In this document: piece after piece, positions 8,428 through 15,417 of the stretch
How positions within the stretch are numbered: the stretch's first letter is position 1
How the letters are laid out: every line of letters starts with the position of its first letter
From: a bacterium DOLZORAL124_64_63
Lineage (GTDB): Bacteria; Krumholzibacteriota; Krumholzibacteriia; LZORAL124-64-63
NCBI GenBank assembly: GCA_002747875.1
Contig: PDQT01000299.1
Coordinates: 1 to 37,830, forward strand
Reading direction: 5' to 3'
Length of the DNA: 37,830 bases
Translations under genes and position numbers: made by a program
Notes under the pieces: generated by a model
Seen by the model: the letters and a program-made list of their open reading frames with translations, nothing else
The model's database searches: none
What the model was told of the DNA's origin: nothing

Positions 8428-8521
8428 TTATTCCCCGCCAGGGATTTCCCTTAATGCCGGCCGATGGAAGCCGAAACCCGAGCCAGTATTCTGGTTATTG
8501 GCGCCCCTCCGGAGGACTGTT

Positions 8522-8932
8522 TTGCACCACCACCGCGGTTTCACTTTCATCGAACTGATCACCGTCATTTTTATCCTGGGGATTCTGGCCCTCATGGCCA
8601 TCCCCAACTACATCCGCATGCAGAATCGCGCCAAGGAAAGCCAGGTCAAGAATAACGCCCACACGCTGCAGTTGGTGGTCGAGGACTACGCCGTCCAGCA
8701 TGAAGGCGTCTATTCCGACGTCCAGGCGGATCTGCTGCCTCTCATGCCCAACGGCACCCGCCTGGTGAACGCCTTCACCAGCGGGGTCACCGAACCCCAA
8801 TTCGGCGTGGCGGCGACGACACCGGGACAGATCGGGCTGGTGGGGGTGGTGGACGGCGGGCGCACCACGGGTTATCGGATCAACGGCTGGGGCCTGAGCC
8901 AGGAGATTCTTGTCCTGGTCGGCGGCCGTTAG
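8522..8932 (+). CDS. Type IV pilin / pseudopilin paralogue
   Basis: Second classical class III prepilin. The start is TTG 8522, fixed by GGAGGA five bases upstream; the long ORF-track start at 8333 overlaps the previous gene and is rejected. The 136 residues begin with leader MHHHRG and cleavage before FTFIELITVIFILGILALMAIPNY, with Gly-1 and Glu+5 intact. Length and layout equal those of PilA (NAFTSGVTEPQFGVA versus NAFTGASTEPQFAGA), so the two arose by tandem duplication. There are no cysteines. It has neither its own sigma-54 promoter nor a terminator, so it is probably a minor or alternative pilin expressed at a lower level. Confidence 0.88.
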   Translation: MHHHRGFTFIELITVIFILGILALMAIPNYIRMQNRAKESQVKNNAHTLQLVVEDYAVQHEGVYSDVQADLLPLMPNGTRLVNAFTSGVTEPQFGVAATTPGQIGLVGVVDGGRTTGYRINGWGLSQEILVLVGGR

Positions 8933-8951
8933 ACCGACTTCGGGTCAATCG

Positions 8952-8967
8952 TGGCATCCGGTTTGCA
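8952..8967 (+). promoter_or_regulatory. Sigma-54 promoter of the ABC transporter / pilD operon
   Basis: TGGCATCCGGTTTGCA fits the sigma-54 consensus with the TTGCA -12 box and exact GG-N10-GC spacing. It lies 20 bases after the second pilin gene and about 70 bases before the ABC ATPase start chosen here. The predicted transcription start is near 8978. It falls inside the over-extended ORF-track version of the ATPase (GTG 8910), which argues for the downstream start. Confidence 0.8.
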
Positions 8968-9035
8968 AAACCCTTCTCCGTGAAAAGGAAATACGTCCTG
9001 AAAACGATCTGAATACGGCTTTGGGCCGGAGGTGG

Positions 9036-10022
9036 ATGTTGAGTTTCCAGAAGGTGGTCGCAAACAATCCAGCGCTGGACGCCCCGGAACACCCGGTCGC
9101 GGCGCCCCCGACGGATACCGGATCCCGGCGCAAGGTCGAAACGGAGGCCTTGCGGGTGCTGGATCTGCGCAAGGAGTTCCGCTCGGATTTTCTGCGCAGG
9201 CGGCAGCGGGGTATCGACGGGGTCAGCTTCAGCGTGAACCGGGGCGAGGTCTTCGCCCTGCTGGGGCACAACGGTGCCGGCAAGACCACCACCATCAACT
9301 GCATCCTGGATCTGATCCGGGCCGATGGCGGCAGCGTTCAGATCCTGGGCCTGGCCAACACCGAAGTGGCCAGCCGCCGCCGCGTGGGCTATCTGCCGGA
9401 ACGTCCCTACTTCTTCGAACACCTCAGCGGCCGCGAGCTGCTGCATCTTTACGCGGGTTTGCTGGATGTGCCGGCGGCCAAGCGTGCCGATCAGGTGGAA
9501 AGTGTTCTCCATCGCACCGGCATGAGCGCGGCCGCGGGCCGTCCTTTACGCAAGTACAGCAAGGGTATGTTGCAGCGCATGGGCCTGGCCCAGACGCTGC
9601 TGGGAGATCCCGAATTGCTGATTCTGGACGAGCCCATGAGCGGCCTGGATCCCGTGGGCCGCCGTGAGGTGCGCCAATTGCTGCAGGAATTGCGGCAGGA
9701 GGGGCGCACCATCATCCTGTCCAGCCACATCGTGCCGGATGTGGAGATGCTGGCCGACAAGGTGGGCATTCTCTGCGAAGGCCGCATGGTCGAAACCTGC
9801 GACATGCGCCGCCTCCACCTGGAAAGCCGTTACGAGATCCGTCTGCGCGATGCCGCGGCGGTCACCGGCGTGGCCGTGCAGACCGCGCGGGATGTGGCCG
9901 CCCTCGGCGACGCGCTCCAGGCAGCCCGCGCGGCCGGACGCGAAGTCCTTTCGGTGGAAACCTGCCGTTCGGGCCTGGAGGACCTGTTCATGAAAATCCA
10001 CGACAGCAGGAGAGGAAACTGA
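9036..10022 (+). CDS. ABC transporter ATPase of the pilus locus (M. xanthus PilH-like)
   Basis: ATP-binding subunit of an ABC-2 type transporter, 328 residues from ATG 9036 (TTG 9039 is equally placed behind GGAGG). Features are an N-terminal extension of about 45 residues, Walker A LLGHNGAGKTTT, the Q-loop region, signature YSKGMLQRMGLAQ (KGM in place of the common GGQ), Walker B LLILDEPMSGLDP and the switch His in ILSSHIV. A C-terminal domain of about 90 residues follows. It overlaps the permease gene by one base. In Myxococcus xanthus an ABC transporter (PilG, PilH, PilI) sits at this place and is needed for piliation, so a pilus-related function is likely. The substrate is unknown. Confidence 0.85.
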   Translation: MLSFQKVVANNPALDAPEHPVAAPPTDTGSRRKVETEALRVLDLRKEFRSDFLRRRQRGIDGVSFSVNRGEVFALLGHNGAGKTTTINCILDLIRADGGSVQILGLANTEVASRRRVGYLPERPYFFEHLSGRELLHLYAGLLDVPAAKRADQVESVLHRTGMSAAAGRPLRKYSKGMLQRMGLAQTLLGDPELLILDEPMSGLDPVGRREVRQLLQELRQEGRTIILSSHIVPDVEMLADKVGILCEGRMVETCDMRRLHLESRYEIRLRDAAAVTGVAVQTARDVAALGDALQAARAAGREVLSVETCRSGLEDLFMKIHDSRRGN

Positions 10023-10795
10023 TGTTTGCCCATGTCGGCATCCTGGCCTACAGCACCTTCCGCGAAACCGTTCGCGACCGCATCTTCTACCTGGTGGCCG
10101 TTTTCGGTTTCGTGATGCTGGCCGGTACGGCCGTGGTCTCGCCCCTGACCGTCGGGGCCCAGGGCAAGATCATGACCGATATGGGGCTGGCCGCCATGAC
10201 CGTCTTCGGTTTGCTGGTGGTGGTCTTCGTGGGCAGCAACATGGTGCGCAAGGAAATGGACAAGGGCACCATCCTGACCATCCTGTCCAAACCGGTCAGC
10301 CGTCGGCAATACCTGTGGGGCAAATTCCTGGGCCTGAGCATGACCCAGATCAGCATGATCGCCGTCATGGGCGTGCTGTTCATGCTCATGACCTTGCTGG
10401 CGCCGGGGGATTTCTCCCTGCGCTTTGTCGGGGCCATCTACATGGGCGTGCTGGAAATGCTGCTGATCACCGCGGTGGTGGTTTTCTTCAGCACCTGCGT
10501 GTCGCCGGTGCTGGCGGCCGTCTTCACCCTGGGCACGTTCGCGGTGGGGCATCTGAGCGAAAGCATCCGTGACTTCGGAGCCATGCAGGGGACCGTGGGG
10601 CAGGCCAGGGTGGCTGAGGTGGTCTACTATCTGGTGCCCAATCTGGAAGTCTTCAACGTGCGCGGGGCCGTGGTGCATGGCGAGACCGTGGCGCCGGAGC
10701 ATATGCTCATGGCCACCCTGTATGCCCTGGCCTATGCGGGCCTGCTGTTGCTGCTGGCCGGCAACATCTTCGCGCGCAAGGAGCTGCGCGGATGA
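10022..10795 (+). CDS. ABC-2 type permease of the pilus locus (M. xanthus PilI-like)
   Basis: Membrane subunit partnering the preceding ATPase. The 257 residues have about six hydrophobic helices, near 20-40, 55-80, 100-125, 135-165, 170-185 and 230-250. The N-terminal signature STFRETVRDRIFYLVAVFGF and the KPVSRRQYLWGKFLG loop are typical of ABC2_membrane_2 family permeases. ATG 10022 overlaps the ATPase stop (TGATG) and its own stop overlaps the next gene (ATGA), so translation is coupled. The genomic position matches pilI of Myxococcus. Substrate and direction of transport cannot be read from the sequence. Confidence 0.85.
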   Translation: MFAHVGILAYSTFRETVRDRIFYLVAVFGFVMLAGTAVVSPLTVGAQGKIMTDMGLAAMTVFGLLVVVFVGSNMVRKEMDKGTILTILSKPVSRRQYLWGKFLGLSMTQISMIAVMGVLFMLMTLLAPGDFSLRFVGAIYMGVLEMLLITAVVVFFSTCVSPVLAAVFTLGTFAVGHLSESIRDFGAMQGTVGQARVAEVVYYLVPNLEVFNVRGAVVHGETVAPEHMLMATLYALAYAGLLLLLAGNIFARKELRG

Positions 10796-11484
10796 CGGCG
10801 GCCCGGCGCGACTCCCTGCTACAGGTGGGGGCTTTCCTGGTCCTGGCGCTGGTCATGGTCTTCAGTCTGCGGACCTTCGATACCGGCCACTCGCCACAGG
10901 AGAAATACGACCGTCTCTACTTTCCTTCGGGCAAGTTCCTGCGCGAAAGCAGCCTGGGTTTCCGCGAAGCCAACGCCGACTATCTCTGGTTCCGCTTCGT
11001 CCAGTACTACGGCGCTTTCGCCAAGGGTTACAACAACTTTCGCCACTTCGAGCTGCTCATCGACGCCATCACCCGGCTGGATCCGCACTTTGTCGAGGCC
11101 TATCATTTCGCCTCCCTGGTCACCTGGTCGGATCTGGGGAAACCCTACAAGAGTGTGGATATCCTCAAGGAAGGGCTGCTGCATAACCCGCACACGGCGC
11201 GGCTTTATTTCCAGATCGGTCTGATCTACTACGTGGTGGATCATGATTATGATCGCAGCAGCTACTGGTTCACCCGGGCGTCACGTTGCTCGGACGCCAC
11301 GGATCTGGAACGGCGTTTCGCGGCGTTCAGCCGCTACCGGGGCCGGAACCTGTTGGGCAGTCTGCAGATGTGGGAAGAACTGAGGGAAACCACCGACCAG
11401 CCCGGCATGAAGAAACTGGCGGAGAAGATGATCTCCATCATCCAGGAGAAGATGGCGACCGGACAGCAGGCAACGGAAACGTGA
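10792..11484 (+). CDS. Membrane-anchored TPR-like protein of the pilus locus
   Basis: The 230 residues start with one hydrophobic helix (about 8-27, LLQVGAFLVLALVMVFSL), which probably anchors a soluble extracytoplasmic domain. The rest is helical and TPR-like: pairs such as HFVEAYHFASLVTWSDLGKPYKSVDILKEGL and TARLYFQIGLIYYVVDHDYDRSSYWFTRAS read as two or three repeats. A conserved-looking ANADYLWFRFVQYYG segment precedes them. It overlaps the permease stop by four bases (ATGA) and is followed by pilD. It may fill the role of the third member (PilG) of the Myxococcus transporter, but I cannot show homology; only position supports that idea. Confidence 0.7.
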   Translation: MTAARRDSLLQVGAFLVLALVMVFSLRTFDTGHSPQEKYDRLYFPSGKFLRESSLGFREANADYLWFRFVQYYGAFAKGYNNFRHFELLIDAITRLDPHFVEAYHFASLVTWSDLGKPYKSVDILKEGLLHNPHTARLYFQIGLIYYVVDHDYDRSSYWFTRASRCSDATDLERRFAAFSRYRGRNLLGSLQMWEELRETTDQPGMKKLAEKMISIIQEKMATGQQATET

Positions 11485-11502
11485 AATGATGGGAGATTGG
11501 CC

Positions 11503-12282
11503 GTGAGCGGGAGCTTGAATCCATCCGTTTTCTGGTATGCCGTGGCCGCCGTGGTGGGGGCCTGTTTCGGTAGTTTCAGCAATGTGCTGGTCTACCGTCT
11601 GCCGCGCAACCTGAGCGTGGTGGGACCGCGCAGCTACTGTCCCAAGTGCAAGAAGACCGTGGCCTGGTACGACAACATCCCCCTGCTGAGCTGGGTTCTG
11701 CTGCGCGGACGTTGCCGGCATTGCGCCGCACCCATCAGCCCGCGCTACCTTCTGCTGGAGATGGCGGGCATCCTTTGCGTCCTGGTGGGCTTCGGGCGTT
11801 TCGGCGTGACGGGGCAGGGGGTTGGCGCGGCCCTGTACCTGCTTCTGCTGGTGAATGTCGCCATCATCGATTGGCAGCACATGATCATTCCCCACACCCT
11901 GACCGTTGCCGGCATGGTGGCGGGGCTGGGGCTGTCCTTCTTCACACCCCTGGGGCCCGTGGACAGCCTGCTGGGGTTGCTGGCGGGCGGCGGCATCATC
12001 CTGGGCGTCAGCTATGGCTACAAGCTGGCGCGCGGGGTCCTGGGCATGGGGGGCGGTGATGTCATGCTGATGGGCATGGTGGGCGCCTTCCAGGGGCCCT
12101 ATGGCGTGCTGGCGGTGCTTTTCGGCGGGGCTTTCCTGGGGTCGCTTTATGCGTTGACGGCCATGCGGGGCAAACCCGCGGGGGCGGCCAAGCTGCCCTT
12201 CGGCACCTTCCTGGCGGCCGCGGCGCTGGTGGTGCTGCTGGCCGGAGAAAGACTCTGGCAAGCCTATATCGCCCTGTTCTGA
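11503..12282 (+). CDS. pilD: Prepilin peptidase / N-methyltransferase PilD
   Basis: Integral-membrane aspartyl protease that cleaves prepilin leaders and methylates the new N-terminus. The 259 residues begin with GACFGSFSNVLVYRLPR and include the zinc-binding cysteine pairs Cys46/49 and Cys71/74 (CPKC, CRHC) of the methylase domain. The catalytic aspartates are Asp123 in IDWQHMIIP and Asp186 in GMGGGDVMLMG. I prefer GTG 11503 (GGGAG seven bases upstream) over the ORF-track TTG 11497. It is the last gene of the ABC/TPR/pilD unit and should process the two classical pilins here. Confidence 0.95.
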   Translation: MSGSLNPSVFWYAVAAVVGACFGSFSNVLVYRLPRNLSVVGPRSYCPKCKKTVAWYDNIPLLSWVLLRGRCRHCAAPISPRYLLLEMAGILCVLVGFGRFGVTGQGVGAALYLLLLVNVAIIDWQHMIIPHTLTVAGMVAGLGLSFFTPLGPVDSLLGLLAGGGIILGVSYGYKLARGVLGMGGGDVMLMGMVGAFQGPYGVLAVLFGGAFLGSLYALTAMRGKPAGAAKLPFGTFLAAAALVVLLAGERLWQAYIALF

Positions 12283-12432
12283 TTCATCTGCTGACGCCGC
12301 CGGTAAATTTTTCCCCGCTACGGTCGAAATATCTTTCCCACAAGGTCTTTACGTTTCTCACCACGGTTTGGAATTTCGCGTCATTCCGGGAAAAAAGCCT
12401 CAAGCCCGGATCTGGGCAGCCGAACCGGACAC

Positions 12433-12448
12433 TGGCACGAGAGTTGCC
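12433..12448 (+). promoter_or_regulatory. Sigma-54 promoter of pilMNOPQ
   Basis: TGGCACGAGAGTTGCC is a perfect match to the core sigma-54 consensus TGGCACG-N4-TTGC. Transcription should start near 12459, about 60 bases before the pilM ATG. The 150 bases upstream back to the pilD stop are A/T-richer than their surroundings and could hold activator or IHF-type sites, but I see no copy of the GCAAATTGC dyad there. Confidence 0.88.
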
Positions 12449-12520
12449 AGCAAAGCGCTGGGATAGGGACCATGAGGGTCGATCCCGAGCCAAAGACATC
12501 AGCAGCAAGGCAGGATTCCC

Positions 12521-13699
12521 ATGTTTGGCTTCCTGAAGAAGAAGAGAAAAAGCCTCATCGCCATGGACATCGGTTCCAACGTGGTGAAGGTCTTGCGTCT
12601 GGATCTGAACGAAGAGCGGCCGGTGGTCACCCATTTCGCCATGGCCGACCTTCCGCCCGAGGCCATCGTCGACGGCGAGATCATGGACCGTGAACTGGTC
12701 ATTCAGACCATCCAGGACTGCGCTTCCGAGGCGGAGATTCCCGACGAGCCCGTGGCCAGCGCCGTGGCGGGTCGGGCGGTCATCGTTAAGAAAATTGTCA
12801 TGGACCAGATGAGCGAGGAAGAAGCGCGCGAGGCCATCTACTGGGAGGCCGAGCAGCACGTGCCCTTCGACATCGACGATATCAGCCTGGACTTCGAGGT
12901 TCTGCAAGAGGATATCGGCGCCGGGCAGATGGAATTGATGCTGGTGGCGGCCAAGAAGGACATGATCCTCACCCAGGCCGAACTGATCCGCGACGCGGGC
13001 TTCGTGGTGGAAGTTATCGATGTGGCCAGCTTCGCCAACCAGAACAGCTGGGAATTCACCGGTAAGCGGGATCTGGTCCTGGAAATGGCCGAAGAGGCGG
13101 CACCGGAGCCCGAGCCCGCGTTGGCCGGCTCTCTGGATGACGACATCGAGGGCTTCGGGCCGGAAGAGCCCGGGCTGGAAGAGGATGGCGACGAGGAGTT
13201 CGTCGCCCTGCTGGATGTGGGTGGTGGCGTGACGAACGTGCACATCGTCAAGGGCGGCGTGCCGTACTTCACCAAGGATCTGCCCCTGGGGGTGGGCCAT
13301 TTCATCGAGGAATTCCAGAAGCAGATGGGCCTGAGCTACGAGTCGGCCCAGAGTTTGGCCCGTGGTGAAGAGGCGGATGTGGACCAGGAACTGGTGCTGG
13401 ACATCGTGCGCACCGTGGCCTCGGAAATCTACAAGGGGCTGGAGCCCAGCCTCAGCTACCTGAAGACCGCCGGCGAAGCCGACGGCATCGACCGCATCGT
13501 CCTGAGCGGCGGCGGGGCGCACCTGCCCGGCCTGGCCGATTACCTGTCCGAGGTCTACGCCATTCCGGCGGAGAAGGCGGATCCCCTGGCGGGGCTGGAC
13601 TATGACCCGGATCTGTTTGCCGCCGGGCAGGCCGAACACCTGAGCCCGTTGCTGTCCGTCAGCGTCGGGCTGGCTCTGCGTCAGGGGGTGACGTCATGA
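12521..13699 (+). CDS. pilM: Type IV pilus alignment protein PilM
   Basis: Actin-like cytoplasmic ATP-binding protein that docks on the N-terminus of PilN at the inner membrane. The 392 residues show the FtsA/PilM fold, with phosphate-1 motif AMDIGSNVVKVLRL (residues 14-27), the EAIYWEAEQHVPFDIDDI region (104-121), phosphate-2 LLDVGGGVTNVHI (230-242) and adenosine motif IVLSGGGAHLPGL. An acidic, Pro/Glu-rich stretch at about 189-226 (EPEPALAGSLDDDIEG...) separates the halves and appears to be an insertion relative to PilM proteins of about 350 residues. Its last bases overlap pilN (ATGA). It is the first gene after the sigma-54 promoter. Confidence 0.94.
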   Translation: MFGFLKKKRKSLIAMDIGSNVVKVLRLDLNEERPVVTHFAMADLPPEAIVDGEIMDRELVIQTIQDCASEAEIPDEPVASAVAGRAVIVKKIVMDQMSEEEAREAIYWEAEQHVPFDIDDISLDFEVLQEDIGAGQMELMLVAAKKDMILTQAELIRDAGFVVEVIDVASFANQNSWEFTGKRDLVLEMAEEAAPEPEPALAGSLDDDIEGFGPEEPGLEEDGDEEFVALLDVGGGVTNVHIVKGGVPYFTKDLPLGVGHFIEEFQKQMGLSYESAQSLARGEEADVDQELVLDIVRTVASEIYKGLEPSLSYLKTAGEADGIDRIVLSGGGAHLPGLADYLSEVYAIPAEKADPLAGLDYDPDLFAAGQAEHLSPLLSVSVGLALRQGVTS

Positions 13700-14274
13700 T
13701 CCGCATCAACCTGCTGCCTCATGAGGAACTGCCCAAGAAGAAGGGGTTGCAGATCCCGCAGCTGAACACCTTCGCGCCTCTGATCCTGATCCTGGTGGCG
13801 GCCCTGGCCATTGGCGGGGCTTATATCCACCAGAGCAAGCAGATCACGGCTCTGGAGGAAGTGATCGCCGAGGAGGAGGCGGAAAGCCGCCGCCTGGCGC
13901 CGGAGATCGCCAAGATCAAGCGGCTGAACCAGCAGCGCAAGGATCTGAACGATCGCCTCGACGTGATCACCGAACTGGATCGGGATCGCTACTTCCGGGT
14001 CCATCTGATGGATCAACTGAACCGCAGCCTGCCCGAGCACATGTGGTTGACCCGCTTCGAGGATATCGGCGGCGACAGCTACCAGGTGGAGGGCGTGACC
14101 TTCAGCAATTTTCTCATCAGCGACTTCATGCAACGCGTCACCAACAGCCCCTGGTTCGCTACCGTGGATCTGACGGTGGCGGAAAAGGGTGAGATCGGTG
14201 AAGTGGAAGTCATCAAGTTCAAGGCCAAGGCCCAAGCCGTGCGGCGCGCGCCCAGGGCCGAATTCGACGGGTAG
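13696..14274 (+). CDS. pilN: Type IV pilus assembly protein PilN
   Basis: Bitopic inner-membrane protein with the hallmark N-terminal MIRINLLPHE motif that binds the PilM groove. A single membrane helix follows (about 28-48, APLILILVAALAIGGAYI), then a coiled coil (50-95) and a ferredoxin-like periplasmic domain. The 192 residues are normal for the family. It overlaps pilM by four bases and precedes pilO by 11, so it is translated within the pilMNOPQ unit. Confidence 0.94.
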   Translation: MIRINLLPHEELPKKKGLQIPQLNTFAPLILILVAALAIGGAYIHQSKQITALEEVIAEEEAESRRLAPEIAKIKRLNQQRKDLNDRLDVITELDRDRYFRVHLMDQLNRSLPEHMWLTRFEDIGGDSYQVEGVTFSNFLISDFMQRVTNSPWFATVDLTVAEKGEIGEVEVIKFKAKAQAVRRAPRAEFDG

Positions 14275-14285
14275 GAAGGACCATC

Positions 14286-14945
14286 ATGGATATCGACGTC
14301 AAAGATCCCAAATTTCTGCGCTGGGCCATGGCGATCCTGGTGGTGCTGGTGGCTGTGCCGATGTACTTCCTGTCGGCCATGTACCCCTTCACCTACGCCG
14401 CTCGCAAGAGCGATGTGGCCGCCTTGGAAGCCCGTCATCAGGAGCTGAGCCGGGACCTGGAGAAGGCCCGTCTGCTGGTGAGGAACCTGGAGCGGGTGGA
14501 GCAGGAGTACGCCATCCTGCATGACCAGTGGCAGGTGGCCCGCACGCTGTTGCCCGAGAAGAACCAGATGCCCGATCTGCTGCGCAAGGTCACGGCGGCC
14601 GGTCAGCAATCGGGGGTGGAATTCCAGATCTTTCGCCCGCAGAACGCCGTGGGGCGCGGCTTCTACGCCGACAACCCCATCGAGGTCAGCCTGGAGGGCG
14701 GGTACCACCAGACGGGTGTTTTCCTGAGCCGGCTGGCCAATATGAACCGCATCGTGAATGTCTCGAACCTGCGCATGGAAGGCATCAAGGAGCAGGAGGA
14801 CCAGCCCTTCACCATGAAGACGGACCTGATCCTGACGGCCTACACCCTGGATGGTTCCCAGCCCCGCGGTGTCGCGGGCGGCTCGGGCGGTAACGCCAGG
14901 AAGAAACCCCAAACCGCCAAGGTTCCGGCCCAGGCCGGTCGCTAA
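14286..14945 (+). CDS. pilO: Type IV pilus assembly protein PilO
   Basis: Bitopic inner-membrane partner of PilN that forms the alignment subcomplex with PilP. The 219 residues hold one membrane helix (about 11-31), a coiled coil (38-75) and the PilO ferredoxin-like core with the typical LLRKVTAAGQQSGVEFQIFRP and PIEVSLEGGYHQTGVFLSRLANM segments. The tail (about 25 residues, Gly/Lys/Pro-rich) looks disordered. It fits the family in length and position; nothing is missing. Confidence 0.93.
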   Translation: MDIDVKDPKFLRWAMAILVVLVAVPMYFLSAMYPFTYAARKSDVAALEARHQELSRDLEKARLLVRNLERVEQEYAILHDQWQVARTLLPEKNQMPDLLRKVTAAGQQSGVEFQIFRPQNAVGRGFYADNPIEVSLEGGYHQTGVFLSRLANMNRIVNVSNLRMEGIKEQEDQPFTMKTDLILTAYTLDGSQPRGVAGGSGGNARKKPQTAKVPAQAGR

Positions 14946-14957
14946 AGGAGGGTGGAA

Positions 14958-15413
14958 ATGAAGAACCTGGAAAAGACCACCCTGACGGCTCTGATCTGCG
15001 TGCTGTGCGCCGTGGTCGCACTGCCGGTGCTGGCGGATGACGGGCCGGGCTCGGTGAGCCCGTCGCAGGAGGCGCGGGAGCGCATCAACGCCCTGCGCGC
15101 CAATGAATTTTTCTACCAGAGCTACGGCAAGGAGGACCCCTTCAAGGTCCTCGTCAGCGGGGATTACGAAGCCTCCCCGGCCAACGATCTGGTCGATATG
15201 AACAGCGCCCACCTGGTGGGTGTGATGTGGGGCCAGGAGGATCGTTTCGCCCTGGTCGAAGATGGAGAAGGTTTCGGTTATATCCTGCGTGTGGGCGATC
15301 GTGTCCGCAGCGGCCGCGTCGTCAGCATCCGCAAAAATTCACTCACCGCGCGGGTCACTCTCTACGGAATCACCAACAAGGTGGTCCTGAAGCTCGAGAA
15401 ACTGGAGGACTGA
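14958..15413 (+). CDS. pilP: Type IV pilus assembly protein PilP
   Basis: Periplasmic link between PilNO and the secretin PilQ. I choose ATG 14958 (GGAGG six bases upstream) over GTG 14952, giving 151 residues. A signal peptide is evident (TTLTALICVLCAVVALPVLA before DDG). Many PilP proteins are lipoproteins, but I see no lipobox here, so it may be soluble or retain its helix as an anchor. The C-terminal beta domain is typical: SYGKEDPFKVLV, then LVGVMWGQEDRFALVEDGEGFGYILRVGDRV. It lies between pilO and pilQ with gaps of 12 and 4 bases. Confidence 0.9.
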   Translation: MKNLEKTTLTALICVLCAVVALPVLADDGPGSVSPSQEARERINALRANEFFYQSYGKEDPFKVLVSGDYEASPANDLVDMNSAHLVGVMWGQEDRFALVEDGEGFGYILRVGDRVRSGRVVSIRKNSLTARVTLYGITNKVVLKLEKLED

Positions 15414-15417
15414 GAAA

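Noticed and set aside
8910-9035. N-terminal extension of the ABC ATPase to GTG 8910
   Set aside because: It would overlap the second pilin gene and contain the sigma-54 promoter at 8952; GGAGG precedes ATG 9036/TTG 9039.
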